From positions 174,199-238,198 of the forward strand of contig VXCM01000048.1 of assembly GCA_014773175.1 (NCBI GenBank): a stretch of DNA of 64,000 bases. Reading direction: 5' to 3'. Source of the stretch: Lucifuga dentata (taxonomy: Eukaryota > Chordata > Actinopteri > Ophidiiformes > Bythitidae). The notes beneath the pieces are model-generated. The model saw only the letters and a program-made list of their open reading frames with translations, searched no databases and had not been told where the DNA came from. Below, in pieces: positions 33,177 to 44,289 of the stretch (within the stretch, counting starts at the first letter, position 1; every line of letters starts with the position of its first letter). Position numbers and translations under genes: made by a program.

Positions 33177-34134
33177 ATGTCATCTCTACTTTCTCATAAC
33201 AAAGATCAGCTACGCATCAGAAAAGCCCTCTCTGACTCTTCTCCAACTTCATCTACTGCCACAGCCAACAGCCTGAGGGTAAGACCTGCTTATCTCAACC
33301 TGTTAGCATCTGTTTAGTTAGAGGAAATGCCATGGCTGATAAAGTGAGAATGAACTAAGTCCAGTCATTGGGAAAAAATATATTCTAGCACACACATATC
33401 ACATAATAATTCAATATGCAGCAATGACATAAGTTCAGAAATACCAAAGTATAGACATGTAAGACCCCTAGTTCAGCATTTGATATAAATTTGAGTTCCT
33501 TGTTTGATAGCTGTACTGATCACCTCATTGTTTGGAATGAAGTGAATACACCCTAAGACTGAAGACTGCTGAAGTGATTTCTAATGTCCTACAGTGAAAG
33601 TATATAAAAGTTGTGATTCATTGTGCTATAATATTATTATCTTACAGTTATTTTGGTATTTTTTTCAGATAATTTACCATTTTATTGGTGCATTTTTTTT
33701 TCCATGAAACCATAAACTCTACATCCTGGTGTAACCCACTAAAATCTTTGGCTTTTTTTTTTTCTTTTTTCTATTTTTATTTATTTATTTATTTATTTAG
33801 CCATCTTAAAAGCTGCACTGCAAAAACAAACCCATCATCTAATGGGGAGCATAAATTTTAAAGGAGGTTTTTACCATAAGATATCCTCATACTTCTCAAA
33901 TATTTTGATAGGTTAGATTACCAAATTTTAGATTTTAGATTACCAAAGGTTAGATTACTTATCTCTCACACCACTTCTGATATTTTACATATCAAATGCT
34001 CTGAACAGTGAAGCAAAATCAAAACAAACTAAATTTTAAAAAAAAACTTAAATGAAAAAAGTAATAAGCAGTTAGTCTGCTTACATTAGCCAAGACTCAC
34101 TTTGGGAAAGAGGGATGCAAAGAAACAGTAAGTA

Positions 34135-34182
<48 letters not shown>

Positions 34183-37100
34183 AGGAGGGTTAAAGACAGA
34201 ATGACAGAGAGAAGAAGGAAGGACATAGTGCTAGGAATGGTTTGTGGGAACTCAGTCTCAGTATTTATGGATGTTTATCTCTCTGCTCGTTCGAAGGAAA
34301 GCTCACATTTTCCATTAGGGAATATCTGGTCAGCAGGCAAGTTCCTCATGGGATCTGACCAGGCTGAAGGGCAGCTCAGTGATGAAACGTTCACATACAC
34401 AGTCAAAAAAACAGAATTTTCCACTAGTATTTGTTTACTTGACGTGTACCTTAATCTGAGCCAGATTTTCCACCAACATCATTAATGACCATTTACCAAA
34501 CATGTGCCAGAAAGAGTCTTATATAAGATGACATAAGAGCTCTGGTGAAGATCCCAAACAGACAAATCCCTGTGTTTAGACATCTGTAACAGAGGGCCCC
34601 ATGTCTTCTGGGAATGAATACACATCAGTCTACTCCTGTAAACTGCCATTGCTTTATTTCCTGTGACTGTCTATGCCACTGGTTCTCAAACTGTGGCATG
34701 TGTACCATCAGTGGTACTTGAAGTGGTTCCTGGTAGGATGCCAGATAGTTGAAGAAAAATATGAATCTATCTGCACTCTGCTGGTTTTAAATGCTTTTTA
34801 TATCACATTGAAACATAATCTGTCTAGTAATAAACTTGCCTTGCCTATACATCAGAAGTGAACACAGTTGCATTTTCACATTAGAACTTGATTTATCTTG
34901 AATACCAAAAGATATGAATCTATATATATATATCTATATATAGATATATATATAGATATCTATATATCTATATCTATATATCTATCTATATATCTATATA
35001 TAGATAGATATATCTATAGATATCTATATATCTATATATGATATATATATATAGATATCTATATATCTATATCTATATATCTATCTATATATCTATATAT
35101 AGATAGATATATAGATATATAAGCTACTTGGTAGTTGGAGGTCTGGGCAGTCATGCAATTTCACTTAGGATTTGCATTTCACTGACCCATGAGAAGACCT
35201 AAATCCTTTCTCCTTCACATTCAGTCAAACTTTGCTATATTATGTTATTGCATAATGTGCATATGTTATTATGTTTTTTCATTATGTTTTGCAAGTGTGT
35301 GAGCAGTTCTTATTATCTGATTTTTGTTGATGCTGCCATTATGCTCTCCGGCTTGAATATCTCTCATCACACTCATAATCTTTCCAAATTTAGCAGCAGT
35401 AATGATCCAATTCGTAGACCGCTGCCACAGCCATGACCTTTTTTGGATGTGTCTTATTTATCTGTGCTTGTCAGGTTGTTAGGAGGAACCATTCACCTTC
35501 TCCTCCTTTAACTGGGTTTGGTATTTCAGACGGCTGTTTACCTTTTCTTGGAGGACTGAAAAAGGTCTTCTATTAGAATTTCACTGACATGTTACTTCTT
35601 TTCATGCTGATAATGAACCAACTCACTGATGTAGTTTATATACTAAAAAAAATAAAAATATGTGCATGGTGCTCATAAACTCCATATTAACAGTGGCATA
35701 ATTTCACATTTTGTAGGAAAATGGTACAAAATACAACTTCAGTCATAACTGATGCAATATTGCACTTAATTAATCTGACATCATTAAGTCAACAGCCTGT
35801 CAAACAATGGTCACTGACAAGTTACATGACATAATTATATTATGTCCATTTATCATTTACGCTGCAGTGAACATCCAATGAAACAGACAACAGTGTCACG
35901 AATGTTGTATATAGCTGTGAACACGTAATAACAAATACAAAATATGGATCCAAAATTTAATATCTGATATTGCATTCTTACTTTGGTCACTTTCACTTTA
36001 ACCTAAAACTGTTCTCCTCTGTTTCAGCGTGAAAGAGTGTCTAGGTAGGTTCCTTCAATTTAATAAGTTCCATCAATGCATAGCAGAACAATTATCTAAT
36101 GAAGGAATAACAGAAAAAGACAAATCAATCATTAACTGTGCTAATGATGTGCTATGATGTCAGATTTTGATAATGATCCTCCCTCTCTCATGTCATCAGA
36201 TTTAACTCCTCTGGATCCCCTGAAGTCTCCAATGACAGAATAACAAACCACAATGAGTCCTACTTCTCTCGAAGGGAGAACATACTGTCAGCACGGAAAA
36301 AGGCAGAGGAGGAGACGGGGTGCGGTGACTATAAGAAGGCAGGTGATACAATCTGAAGTAATAATGTGCAACAAAACATTACATAGTCAATAATAAACAT
36401 GCAAAAGAAAGATGATCATATCTGATATGACCCAAAATCCAACAGCCCTGCAGAAACCCTAACCAGTGTGCATTTTGTAGATGTATGAAGAGGCACTGAC
36501 GACAAATGAAAGGCTCAAGTCCAGGCTGGAAACAAGTAAACAGGAACTGGCCATGATTCAGGCCAAGCTGGAGAGAGCACAGGTACACACCAAACTACAG
36601 AAGCACAATTACCAATTAATGAACCCATCAAGTAATAACCAGATGTAAACTAATTCAGCTGTTTAGTGGAAGTTATTTAATACTTGGTTTATTCTGTATT
36701 TATATATACTATAAAATGTTTCTTTTTTTTTTTCTTATGCATATTTATATGTAATTGTTAATGTTTAGCTTTGGTTGCTCGTGTGTGTTTGTGGACCCCA
36801 GAAAGACTAGTAACTGCATTTGCGGAAACTAATGAGGATCCAACAAACAGTAAACAATGAGCCCAAGCCTCATTCATGATGATGAAGAATTAGGAAAAAA
36901 TTACGGAACTGAAAATGGCACAGGAATTTTCTGTATATTATATATTTAAATCAGTCTGACTTCTTTTGCCAATATGACCTGAAAAGCCATCTACATGTTT
37001 TTTATGATACTGTCAGGAAGAAGAGTAATGTGGAAGAAATGTGACAAGAAAGCTGGGCCACACATGGAAATAATATCTGTTCCTGTGCATGTGTGATAAT

Positions 37101-38710
37101 ATTGGATATTTAACATCAGAAACATGTGTTTGATGGAATGAAAAAGTCAGCATCTATATTCTTAAAGTTATAAGGCAATGTTATATCTACAGTGCTATTG
37201 TCTTCTCTTATTATGCTTTCATTGCTGCAGAGGGATTGTGGCTCCAATGTGTTGGAGACAGAAAAAAAGGTAAGAACACTGGGGAGTAATAACTGCAAGA
37301 ATTAATACGGTTATGGATTTTTAAAAAATGCTCATATTCTAATAATTGTACTCCATTTAGGAAAGATTGAGTCTGAAAAAGAAGATATCAGATATGGAAG
37401 AACAGTTAAAGGTAATATAGACATTTATTTGAAATGAGAATAATGATGAATAGCTATGAGAATAACAATGAGTAGCTAAGTCAAAAGTACTTGGTGGAAA
37501 GTGTCTGTGGGACTCGGTGCCATGGTATTAACATTAAGTGGGCTTCTGTGTCTGTGGGGATTTTAGCTGACATCATTTGTCACCATTATGCTCCACCGGG
37601 TGTGGAATGTGTGAGCACTTTGACGCTGGAGTGAATAAGCCATCAGTATGCATGTATTGTCTTACAGCTAGATACACAATAAGGAAAACCTCTTGTTATC
37701 TGTGAATGAGAACAATCATGACATGCTCTGAAAATAGACATTCACTGCAATGAGCATGTATGAGTGTGTGTGTGTGTATGAGTGTCATTGTTAGTATTTC
37801 ATCATTAACAGTTTTCCATCAAATCAGACTAGATGTTTTTTGTTTTTTTTTTGTTTGTTTTTTTCCTGAAATAATCTTTCTGCTTTCTTCACTGTGATCT
37901 TTACCTGTGATCACGTTCAGGTGAGACTGGAGAGTGTCAGCCTCCAACATATGGTCCTCAGAGATTGTGAAATGACTTTGGAGAGAGTCTTAAATCCCTT
38001 ATTAATGAATAGAATAAGGTATAGTTTTGTAATTATGTCAGTTTTATGAAATAAATCAAGCAATAAATGTTTTGTTTGTGATACAAACTATATTTCCAAG
38101 TTTTAGCATTGATACAGGCTGGAAGAAAAAATGTACAAAGCAAAAATCAGGAAAGTTTTAGAAAGTAATTTTGTAACTTTTTTAATCAGTTTTCATGGAT
38201 TTCTATTTCATTTATCTTTTAATGTTGGATTATGTTTGGGACTGTAATGTAGGTTACTGACTTCTGTTATGTGCACGTAATTTAAAAAAATGTCATTGAT
38301 TATTTCAGAGGTGCTTTGTATTGTGTATTTATGAATTTACTTTTCTTTGTTGAATAAGTGCTGGGTGGTCAGCAATGGTTAATCCAGTTTGAGCTGTGGT
38401 TATCAAAAATAATATACAGCATGAAATCTAAGCCTGTACTGTATGCCTATAGTGTCTATTTAGTTTTTGTTGTGTCCCTGCATCGCTATTTCCTATATGC
38501 TACGCAACAAGATTAGAGTGATCAGAACTGTTCCACAAAATGAGCCCTGCAGGATACACAATATTTCATATCTTCAATGCCATCTCATCACTGTCTGGAA
38601 TTCATCTTGTTGTCTCTCCTCAGGTTAAAGGAGAGATTAAGACAGAAAATCAGAGACTGAAGGATGAGAATGGCGCTTTAATCCGGGTTATCAGAAAACT
38701 GTCCAAGTGA
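33177..38710 (+). CDS. ppp1r12b: Myosin phosphatase small subunit-like gene (M20-type ppp1r12b)
   Basis: Coding exons 33177-33278, 36028-36044, 36200-36338, 36481-36582, 37231-37269, 37361-37411 and 38624-38710 give 178 aa in frame. The product starts MSSLLSHNKDQLRIRKALSD and continues through DYKK-MYEEALTTNERLKSRLE and ISDMEEQLK to NQRLKDENGALIRVIRKLSK-stop, the hallmark C-terminus of the MYPT/PPP1R12 family. In PPP1R12B the heart-type M20 subunit comes from the 3' end of the gene and binds the phosphatase complex through this coiled coil/leucine zipper. The N-terminal ankyrin repeats and PP1-binding motif of the large subunit are not in the window. Start chosen as the first ATG of the exon; an acceptor-like gcag lies 3 bases before it, so splicing from an upstream exon is possible. 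The intron after 36338 needs a GC donor. Confidence 0.87.
34138..34181 (+). repeat. (GA)n microsatellite
   Basis: Uninterrupted GA dinucleotides in intron 1 of the ppp1r12b-like gene. Confidence 0.95.
34919..35121. repeat. Self-complementary TATA/TCTA/TAGA satellite
   Basis: About 200 bp of TA, TCTA and TAGA units. Because TCTA and TAGA are reverse complements, the array has many internal inverted repeats. Two blocks of roughly 80 bp inside it are almost identical (starting near 34955 and 35050). Confidence 0.9.
37921..38018 (+). CDS. ppp1r12b: Candidate alternative exon that would remove the leucine zipper
   Basis: It follows a long pyrimidine-rich tract and cag acceptor and ends AATAAG before gtatag. 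Its frame is open (VRLESVSLQHM...). The length is 98 nt, so inclusion shifts the last exon into another frame, which ends after RLKERLRQKIRD instead of the zipper ending. Mammalian MYPT1 has a comparable switch: inclusion of a small exon just before the last one gives the zipper-minus form. The exon itself is a prediction. Confidence 0.4.
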
Positions 38711-38825
38711 AATGAGAAGCAGGGAGAAGAGGGAAAATGCCAGGAGCCACTTCATATCTATCTACAGTATCCTCGGATGGAATGTATGCACAGTTTTTCC
38801 TGTATAAATTGAGTCTTGGTACTGT

Positions 38826-38875
<50 letters not shown>

Positions 38876-39279
38876 TGAATGTCAGTGAATGAATGATTAA
38901 CTCATGCACGGATATATTTAGTATATATAGTATAGTAATATAATTCAGGTGTGAAAAACAGAGGTGATACCATAAGCACTTCTTTAACTTTATCCAGATG
39001 AACAACTTGTCTGTGAATGGACCATAATCATTTCAAAATGACACAGAACTGCATATATTAATGGGAAAAGTAAAACAGGTATTTCGATGGAAACTGTGTC
39101 TTATGAAGACCTTGAAAACAAGCTCAATGCTATCAAGGGCTAGAGATGATAGGTGAGCTGCTTATCTCAGTCACCATTATGTCATGTCTGATTTAAACGC
39201 TGACATGAATATCATAAATCATAAATATCATCATCATAATTATCATCATAAATATACCTTTTGAATTTTACTAAATAAA
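38711..39279 (+). other. ppp1r12b: Probable 3' UTR of the ppp1r12b-like gene
   Basis: It runs from the stop codon to AATAAA at 39274-39279. It contains a (GAT)n run (38824-38874) and further down ATC-rich stretches (about 39210-39252) that could pair with it in RNA. Confidence 0.55.
38824..38874 (+). repeat. (GAT)n trinucleotide repeat in a 3' UTR
   Basis: About 16 units of GAT, some 115 bases after the ppp1r12b-like stop codon. It is probably length-polymorphic. Confidence 0.95.
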
Positions 39280-39550
39280 CTTAATTTGCTTGTTCTTAGC
39301 AAGTGTTCCCATTCACTTCTGCATTATTAAACTTTGAATTATGTTTGAAAAGTTGATTTAAATGATGTGATAATGAAAAATATGGCTACTGCTTTAACTT
39401 TTAACTTTTATAGATTTTAGAAATAGCACATTAGCTGAGATTATTATGTCTTCTGTCAAATTTCAATGAGTAACTTTAGCCATTTTCTATTCTTTATTCA
39501 TTAGTGCTGACTGTGAAATCAGTTTAAATTACAATTTTTTGAAACATAGT

Positions 39551-39617
39551 ATTTTATGGATTTTTGTAGCCTATGAGCCCTATTTTATTTTATGGATTTT
39601 TGTAGCCTATGAGCCCT
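39551..39617 (+). repeat. Short tandem duplication
   Basis: A unit of about 31-34 bp containing tggatttttgtagcctatg appears twice in a row. Confidence 0.85.
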
Positions 39618-40837
39618 GAGTGAGTCCTACCTGCCACTCAGTTGTGAGTTTGCATAAAGTGAGACATATAAACTGATATCCATATGATCACCACAGCTCA
39701 GAATAACACTTGTCTGGACCTGTTGCATTTATAATCGATTTGTTATCATTATTCTGCGGTTGCATTACTTATTATGCATTAAAGTGAGTATAAAATTCCC
39801 AGTACCACAGTGCCACCAACTGACCATGAATGGTAAAGCATCTTCTCCCCAGTGAAAACATTTAAAAACCAGACAGCACAATTCTACTTAAAATGATTTT
39901 ATTAGGATTACTTCTTGACAATATACAGATATGTCTTGATGACATTCCATATTTTAGTTCCCTTCAGTAATTTTGTTCTACATTGAGTGACATATGAGTA
40001 CCATTTTTTAGTCTTTTTCCATTTTTGCTGGAAAATATGGGTTTTTGTAAGGAAAGAAGTCATGCAGCTCACAAAAGGCACAACTATTGACACACACCTC
40101 TTCCAACAAGACAAAAACAAACAAACAAATAAGAAGGAAGAGGTCAAAGCATTTCCCTTGCCAATATTGCTTGGCAAGTGGAAGAATGAGGGAGTAGGAT
40201 AATGATCAGCTTTTTGGATGTTTTGTAAAATGACTATGTTCACATAAGAAAACTATTGAAGCAGGAAGGTTGGCAGTATTGCACTGCGAATGTTTGGGTC
40301 TGCTCTGTGCTAAAGACAGCTTCTGAGACCCAGGAAGACAGGGATTTTGTTGCCTGCATTGCAGTAATGTGACAAACTCATTCATTTTCTTTAGTTCCTT
40401 TCCAAAACACATATAAACACATATACTATTGGTCCTATTGCAAATATAGTCAGTAATGTGAAAAGCAGACAGAATCTAATGGCAGCTGAGGTTAGAAACA
40501 AATGAGAGCCTGAAACACTCTTGAAATAGATGGTGCTCATCCACAATAACATCTAAAACTAAATGTAACGGCTGGATATTAAAAATGGGATGTGTGCGTA
40601 GTATATCTTCCACAATAGAGATAACTATGTTATAATCTAAAGAATGGACAGACATGAAGATTAGAGTGATTAACTTTCATGTACATACAGGTTAAAGGAT
40701 GCAGTAACATTATCTCAGATCATGACAAAAACCTCCTCATCCTGTTGCAATCCATGATTTAAGCCATATACTCAGTAATGAAGTGACATTTATATAGCAA
40801 CTGATTAATTATCAGTCTTTATGCTTTATCATATACA

Positions 40838-41205
40838 GTAATGGTTCTCAAACTGTGGTACTTGTACAATTGACAGTACTTAAAGCACCCCCTGGTGGTA
40901 TGTCAGATGACTCTGCAAACCTCTGCAGAATACCAAAACAATTGAAATCATTTTTTTTTTCTTAGGTTTAATTATTATTCTGTTAAGAATTAGTTTTCAT
41001 GTTGATAGTAGCACAGCCCCTCCCATGTGCACATTACTTCCATGCTACATGAGCATTAGCAACTGTTCAGGCTCATGCTGTAAACTATCCAGTTTTACCA
41101 CACATGCACGCATGAAGTTTTTCTGTGACTTTTCTTGGAGTTGCTGGTACGTAGATGGTTAGGTTCGCTTAGGGGTGGTGTGTCAGTTTGAGAACCACCG
41201 ATATT
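40838..41205. mobile_element. hAT-like non-autonomous element
   Basis: The left end reads CAGTAATGGTTCTCAAACTG and the right end CAGTTTGAGAACCACCG, an inverted pair typical of hAT elements. A related left end occurs at 34676. A clear 8 bp target duplication was not found. The body holds a near match to the CTCF motif (about 40893-40906, minus strand, one mismatch). Confidence 0.6.
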
Positions 41206-43241
41206 CACAACTAAGAAAATAACATTTGCTGCTATTCATTTCTGAGAAACAACTTAAAATATATATATGTATGTATATATATATATATATATACAGTACA
41301 TATATACTACATAAGCATTTGTTGACTTCCCTGACTTCTCATCTTGACTAGCATACAGTGTAATGGAACATCCATTACAGCAGGATGAGCAGGTTTATTT
41401 TAATAGCAATAAGATGAATAGATGCCATTTCATGAAGAACAAGTCTATTCTGCGATTAACGGTTTAATTAACTAAGACTTTACACCCATTTGGCAGGAGT
41501 AAATAAAGGAAACACTTACGGTACACTGAGATAGAAAACCAAGGAGCCAGCAAATACTCCCTCGTTGACATATATACAAGACCAACACATATAACAAGTA
41601 TGAGCAGAAATTTACACACCTGTAGCCTAAGCATACTGTACTACTGGAATTAGCACAGAGGACACAAAAATCTAACAGTCATGCAGTATTTTTGGTAAAG
41701 TATGTGGATTTCTACATTATGTTACAAAGCAACCAGTTCCAGACGTTAAAGGAGCCCGTGAACGCAGATTATTCAGACATACATTCAATCCCATTCAGCA
41801 AAAACACGTACACTTTGCAGTCAGTGCATACTTTTTGTAACTCCATTTTATTATCAAAATGAGACAGAACACAAACACACATACACAATATAATTCCTCT
41901 TTAAAACATGCTCTATTTACAGACGTGTAAATACATGCTGTAGCCTATTAACAAATTTGCGCGATGCATAATGTTAACAATTGGAAGAGAGAGGTGAAAG
42001 TACTGTGAATGGACTAACACGCTGCCGCTCGCCCTCCCATAGATCATTTCTAGTGACAAAAACTATGGCCTCTGTGCATCGCAGCAATGCAGCATGTCTG
42101 TAATGAAGTTTTAACAGCAGCATGTTAGTACTTTGGTTCCAGGTACACAGCTTGTGACCAATGGGTGAATAGTGAGCAATCTAAACTACATGAAGCACTA
42201 TGAGGCATGATACATGCTCGATTTTGCAGCTCCATTTGGTTCAAGCAAATGCTGCTGGATATGTATAATGTATTTTATGTGAAGTGGTGAAAAGGTCATA
42301 GCAGTCGCCATGTTGAGATTTTACAAAGCTATATTTTGACTTGAATTCTTACTCTCTTTAAAAATCTTACATTTCAAATTTTGTTCAGTGCTCAGTAAAA
42401 CGTCTTGCCTGCGACAGAATTCTCGATGTTATTTCACCAGGAACTATTCATTGAAATACAGAAGTGTACTGTATTGGTAAACCTACAAAACTGGAACAAA
42501 TATGTTACCAATTTAATGGATATCAAAATAGAAATGAGTTGGATGGTACAGACTTCAAGAACCAAAAGGACAATTTGAAAAAGCATAGTTGTGACTGTTT
42601 TAAAGATCATTGGTAAACCTTCTCATGTCCTTACTTTGTCTTAAGGTTTTACATCCAAATGGTCAACAGTTAAAGACACATTTCAGATGGCACATTCAGT
42701 GTCCCTGACTACTTCTGAATGATATTCACTCAGTAAAATGTTCTCCCTCCAAAAAAGCTAGGATGTCTGTGCCTACTGAAGTTCACAAAGTGACAGATCA
42801 GGAAAGGCACCCTTGTATTCCTGTCGTGCATTGGATCTATCCTGACACACAGAAATGTGTCGAACCTAAATGTATAGATGCACCTTCATGGCAACACAAA
42901 GTGAGCTACAAAAATTACGCAACTATGTCATCCCTGCCATATACTATGTATCTCCTTCTCACATGTGAACACAACAGAGCTAAGAAATGATGACAATCAT
43001 TTATGCAGATTTCTCTTTAAAGCATTTTGCAACACAGATGGCTGCATTCAGTGACCTCATTCATTCTCAATTTAATATTTTGCACTAATAGACTTAAAAC
43101 AGACTATGCAGGAAATAGCCCAATACTACAGTAATTTATACTGCAAGGTATAGCACACTGATTAGCAAGATACAGTATTCGGCATGGTTTATGCAGAGCG
43201 CTGGGGAGATAATTAAGCATGCTCTATTAACTAAACAAAGC

Positions 43242-43247
43242 TTTATT
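43242..43247 (-). terminator. syt2: Candidate polyadenylation signal of syt2
   Basis: TTTATT on the plus strand is AATAAA on the minus strand, about 290 bases after the stop codon. Synaptotagmin transcripts often use more distal sites, so this may be one of several. Confidence 0.4.
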
Positions 43248-43536
43248 TCCAGCATTGTCTTCATCAAGTCTTCCATTCACTGTCAGAACTCTGACATTCT
43301 GCTTCTACATTTTCAAATGAAATAGACTCAGTCTTTTTTTTTTTTTTTTANTTTTTTTTTTTTTTTTTTTTGACTTAACCACAAAAGAGCTGATATTCTA
43401 AGATGTCTCATTTTTGCTGAGTAAGTCTGAAGTGGTCATGACTGGTAATCACGTGTAAGACATGGGATTCATGCAGAGTGGAGTGGAGTGGGGGCTGGAT
43501 TTCTGAGTTAGTGCATTAGCTGGTAGGTGATGCAGG

Positions 43537-44289
43537 TTACTTCTTTGCAGCTAACTTTGCCAGCTGACCATCGATATCCTCCTCCGGCTGCAGTGCGTGC
43601 CATTGGGCAATGGGGCGGCGAGGATTAGCCAGCATATCAGACCAGTGCTTCAGACCTAAACCAGTTGCCTTGCTGCCCACAAAGATCTTTCCGATTGCGT
43701 CGTTCTTACCAATCTTGTCATAATCAAACACTGTGACCGCCACCAAGATTTTCTAGGTAGGGCAGAGAATTTCAACATAGAATTTGAAGTTAACGCAAAT
43801 ATCATCATAAGCAAAAGCATATTGAGGATCGGGCTTGACTTTTTCTGTACCTGCATCTGTTCCAGAGGGATTTCAAAGCTGAAGGATTCATTGTAATACG
43901 GGTTGAGAGTGTTCTTCTTCACTGTAGTCTTCTTTTTCTTCAGACGCTTACCTCCCTGTAGCAGCTGGATCTTTACATAGGGATCTGCAGAGGGCATCAA
44001 TACGATCAGCAGTAGATAACATCAAATCTTGGTATATTAATGTCTACGTTTTTGTGATATTTAATTTTTTATTAATCGACACAAGCTAAATCCAAAAGTG
44101 TTCCCTAGGAAGTCTCATAATGTAAATTTTGTTTATGACACTGTAATTTTCAATTGATGTCATTTCTCTACCAGACAATCCACAGGCATCCATCTTCTTC
44201 AGGTTCTTTGCCTCCAGGATGCAGACAGTGAGTTTCCCAGCAGTGGGGACATAACGGAGGGAGATGCAGATATCTCCAAGTTTCTCGGG
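43537..44289 (-). CDS. syt2: syt2: C2B domain exons
   Basis: Exon 44289-44172 ([20 protein letters not shown]), exon 43984-43851 (polybasic strand, [18 protein letters not shown]) and the last exon 43752-43537 ([13 protein letters not shown] to AKLAAKK-stop). In the first calcium loop the usual MDVGGLSD reads MDACGLSD; the aspartates are intact. [17 protein letters not shown] near the end is a strong synaptotagmin signature. Confidence 0.92.

Larger units (their letters stand above)
33279..36027 (+). other. Intron 1 of the ppp1r12b-like gene
   Basis: It holds (TTTA)n near 33780, (GA)n at 34138-34181, a hAT-like end at 34676-34740 (ggttctcaaactgtggca) and a 200 bp TATA/TCTA/TAGA microsatellite (34919-35121). 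No exon recognised. Confidence 0.55.
39280..43536. other. Region between two converging genes; may include syt2 3' UTR
   Basis: No coding exon recognised. On the minus strand AATAAA lies at 43242-43247, 41847-41852 and 39898-39903; any could end the syt2 transcript. A hAT-like element is at about 40838-41205, a (TA)n run at 41260-41295 and a poly-T tract with an N at 43351. Confidence 0.5.

Noticed and set aside
34201..34485. 94-codon plus-strand frame after a GA repeat
   Set aside because: No recognisable motif, inside an intron of the ppp1r12b-like gene, with no splice support.
39908..40243. 111-codon minus-strand open frame
   Set aside because: Biased, hydrophobic/Lys-rich composition with no known motif; more likely untranslated or intergenic DNA downstream of syt2.
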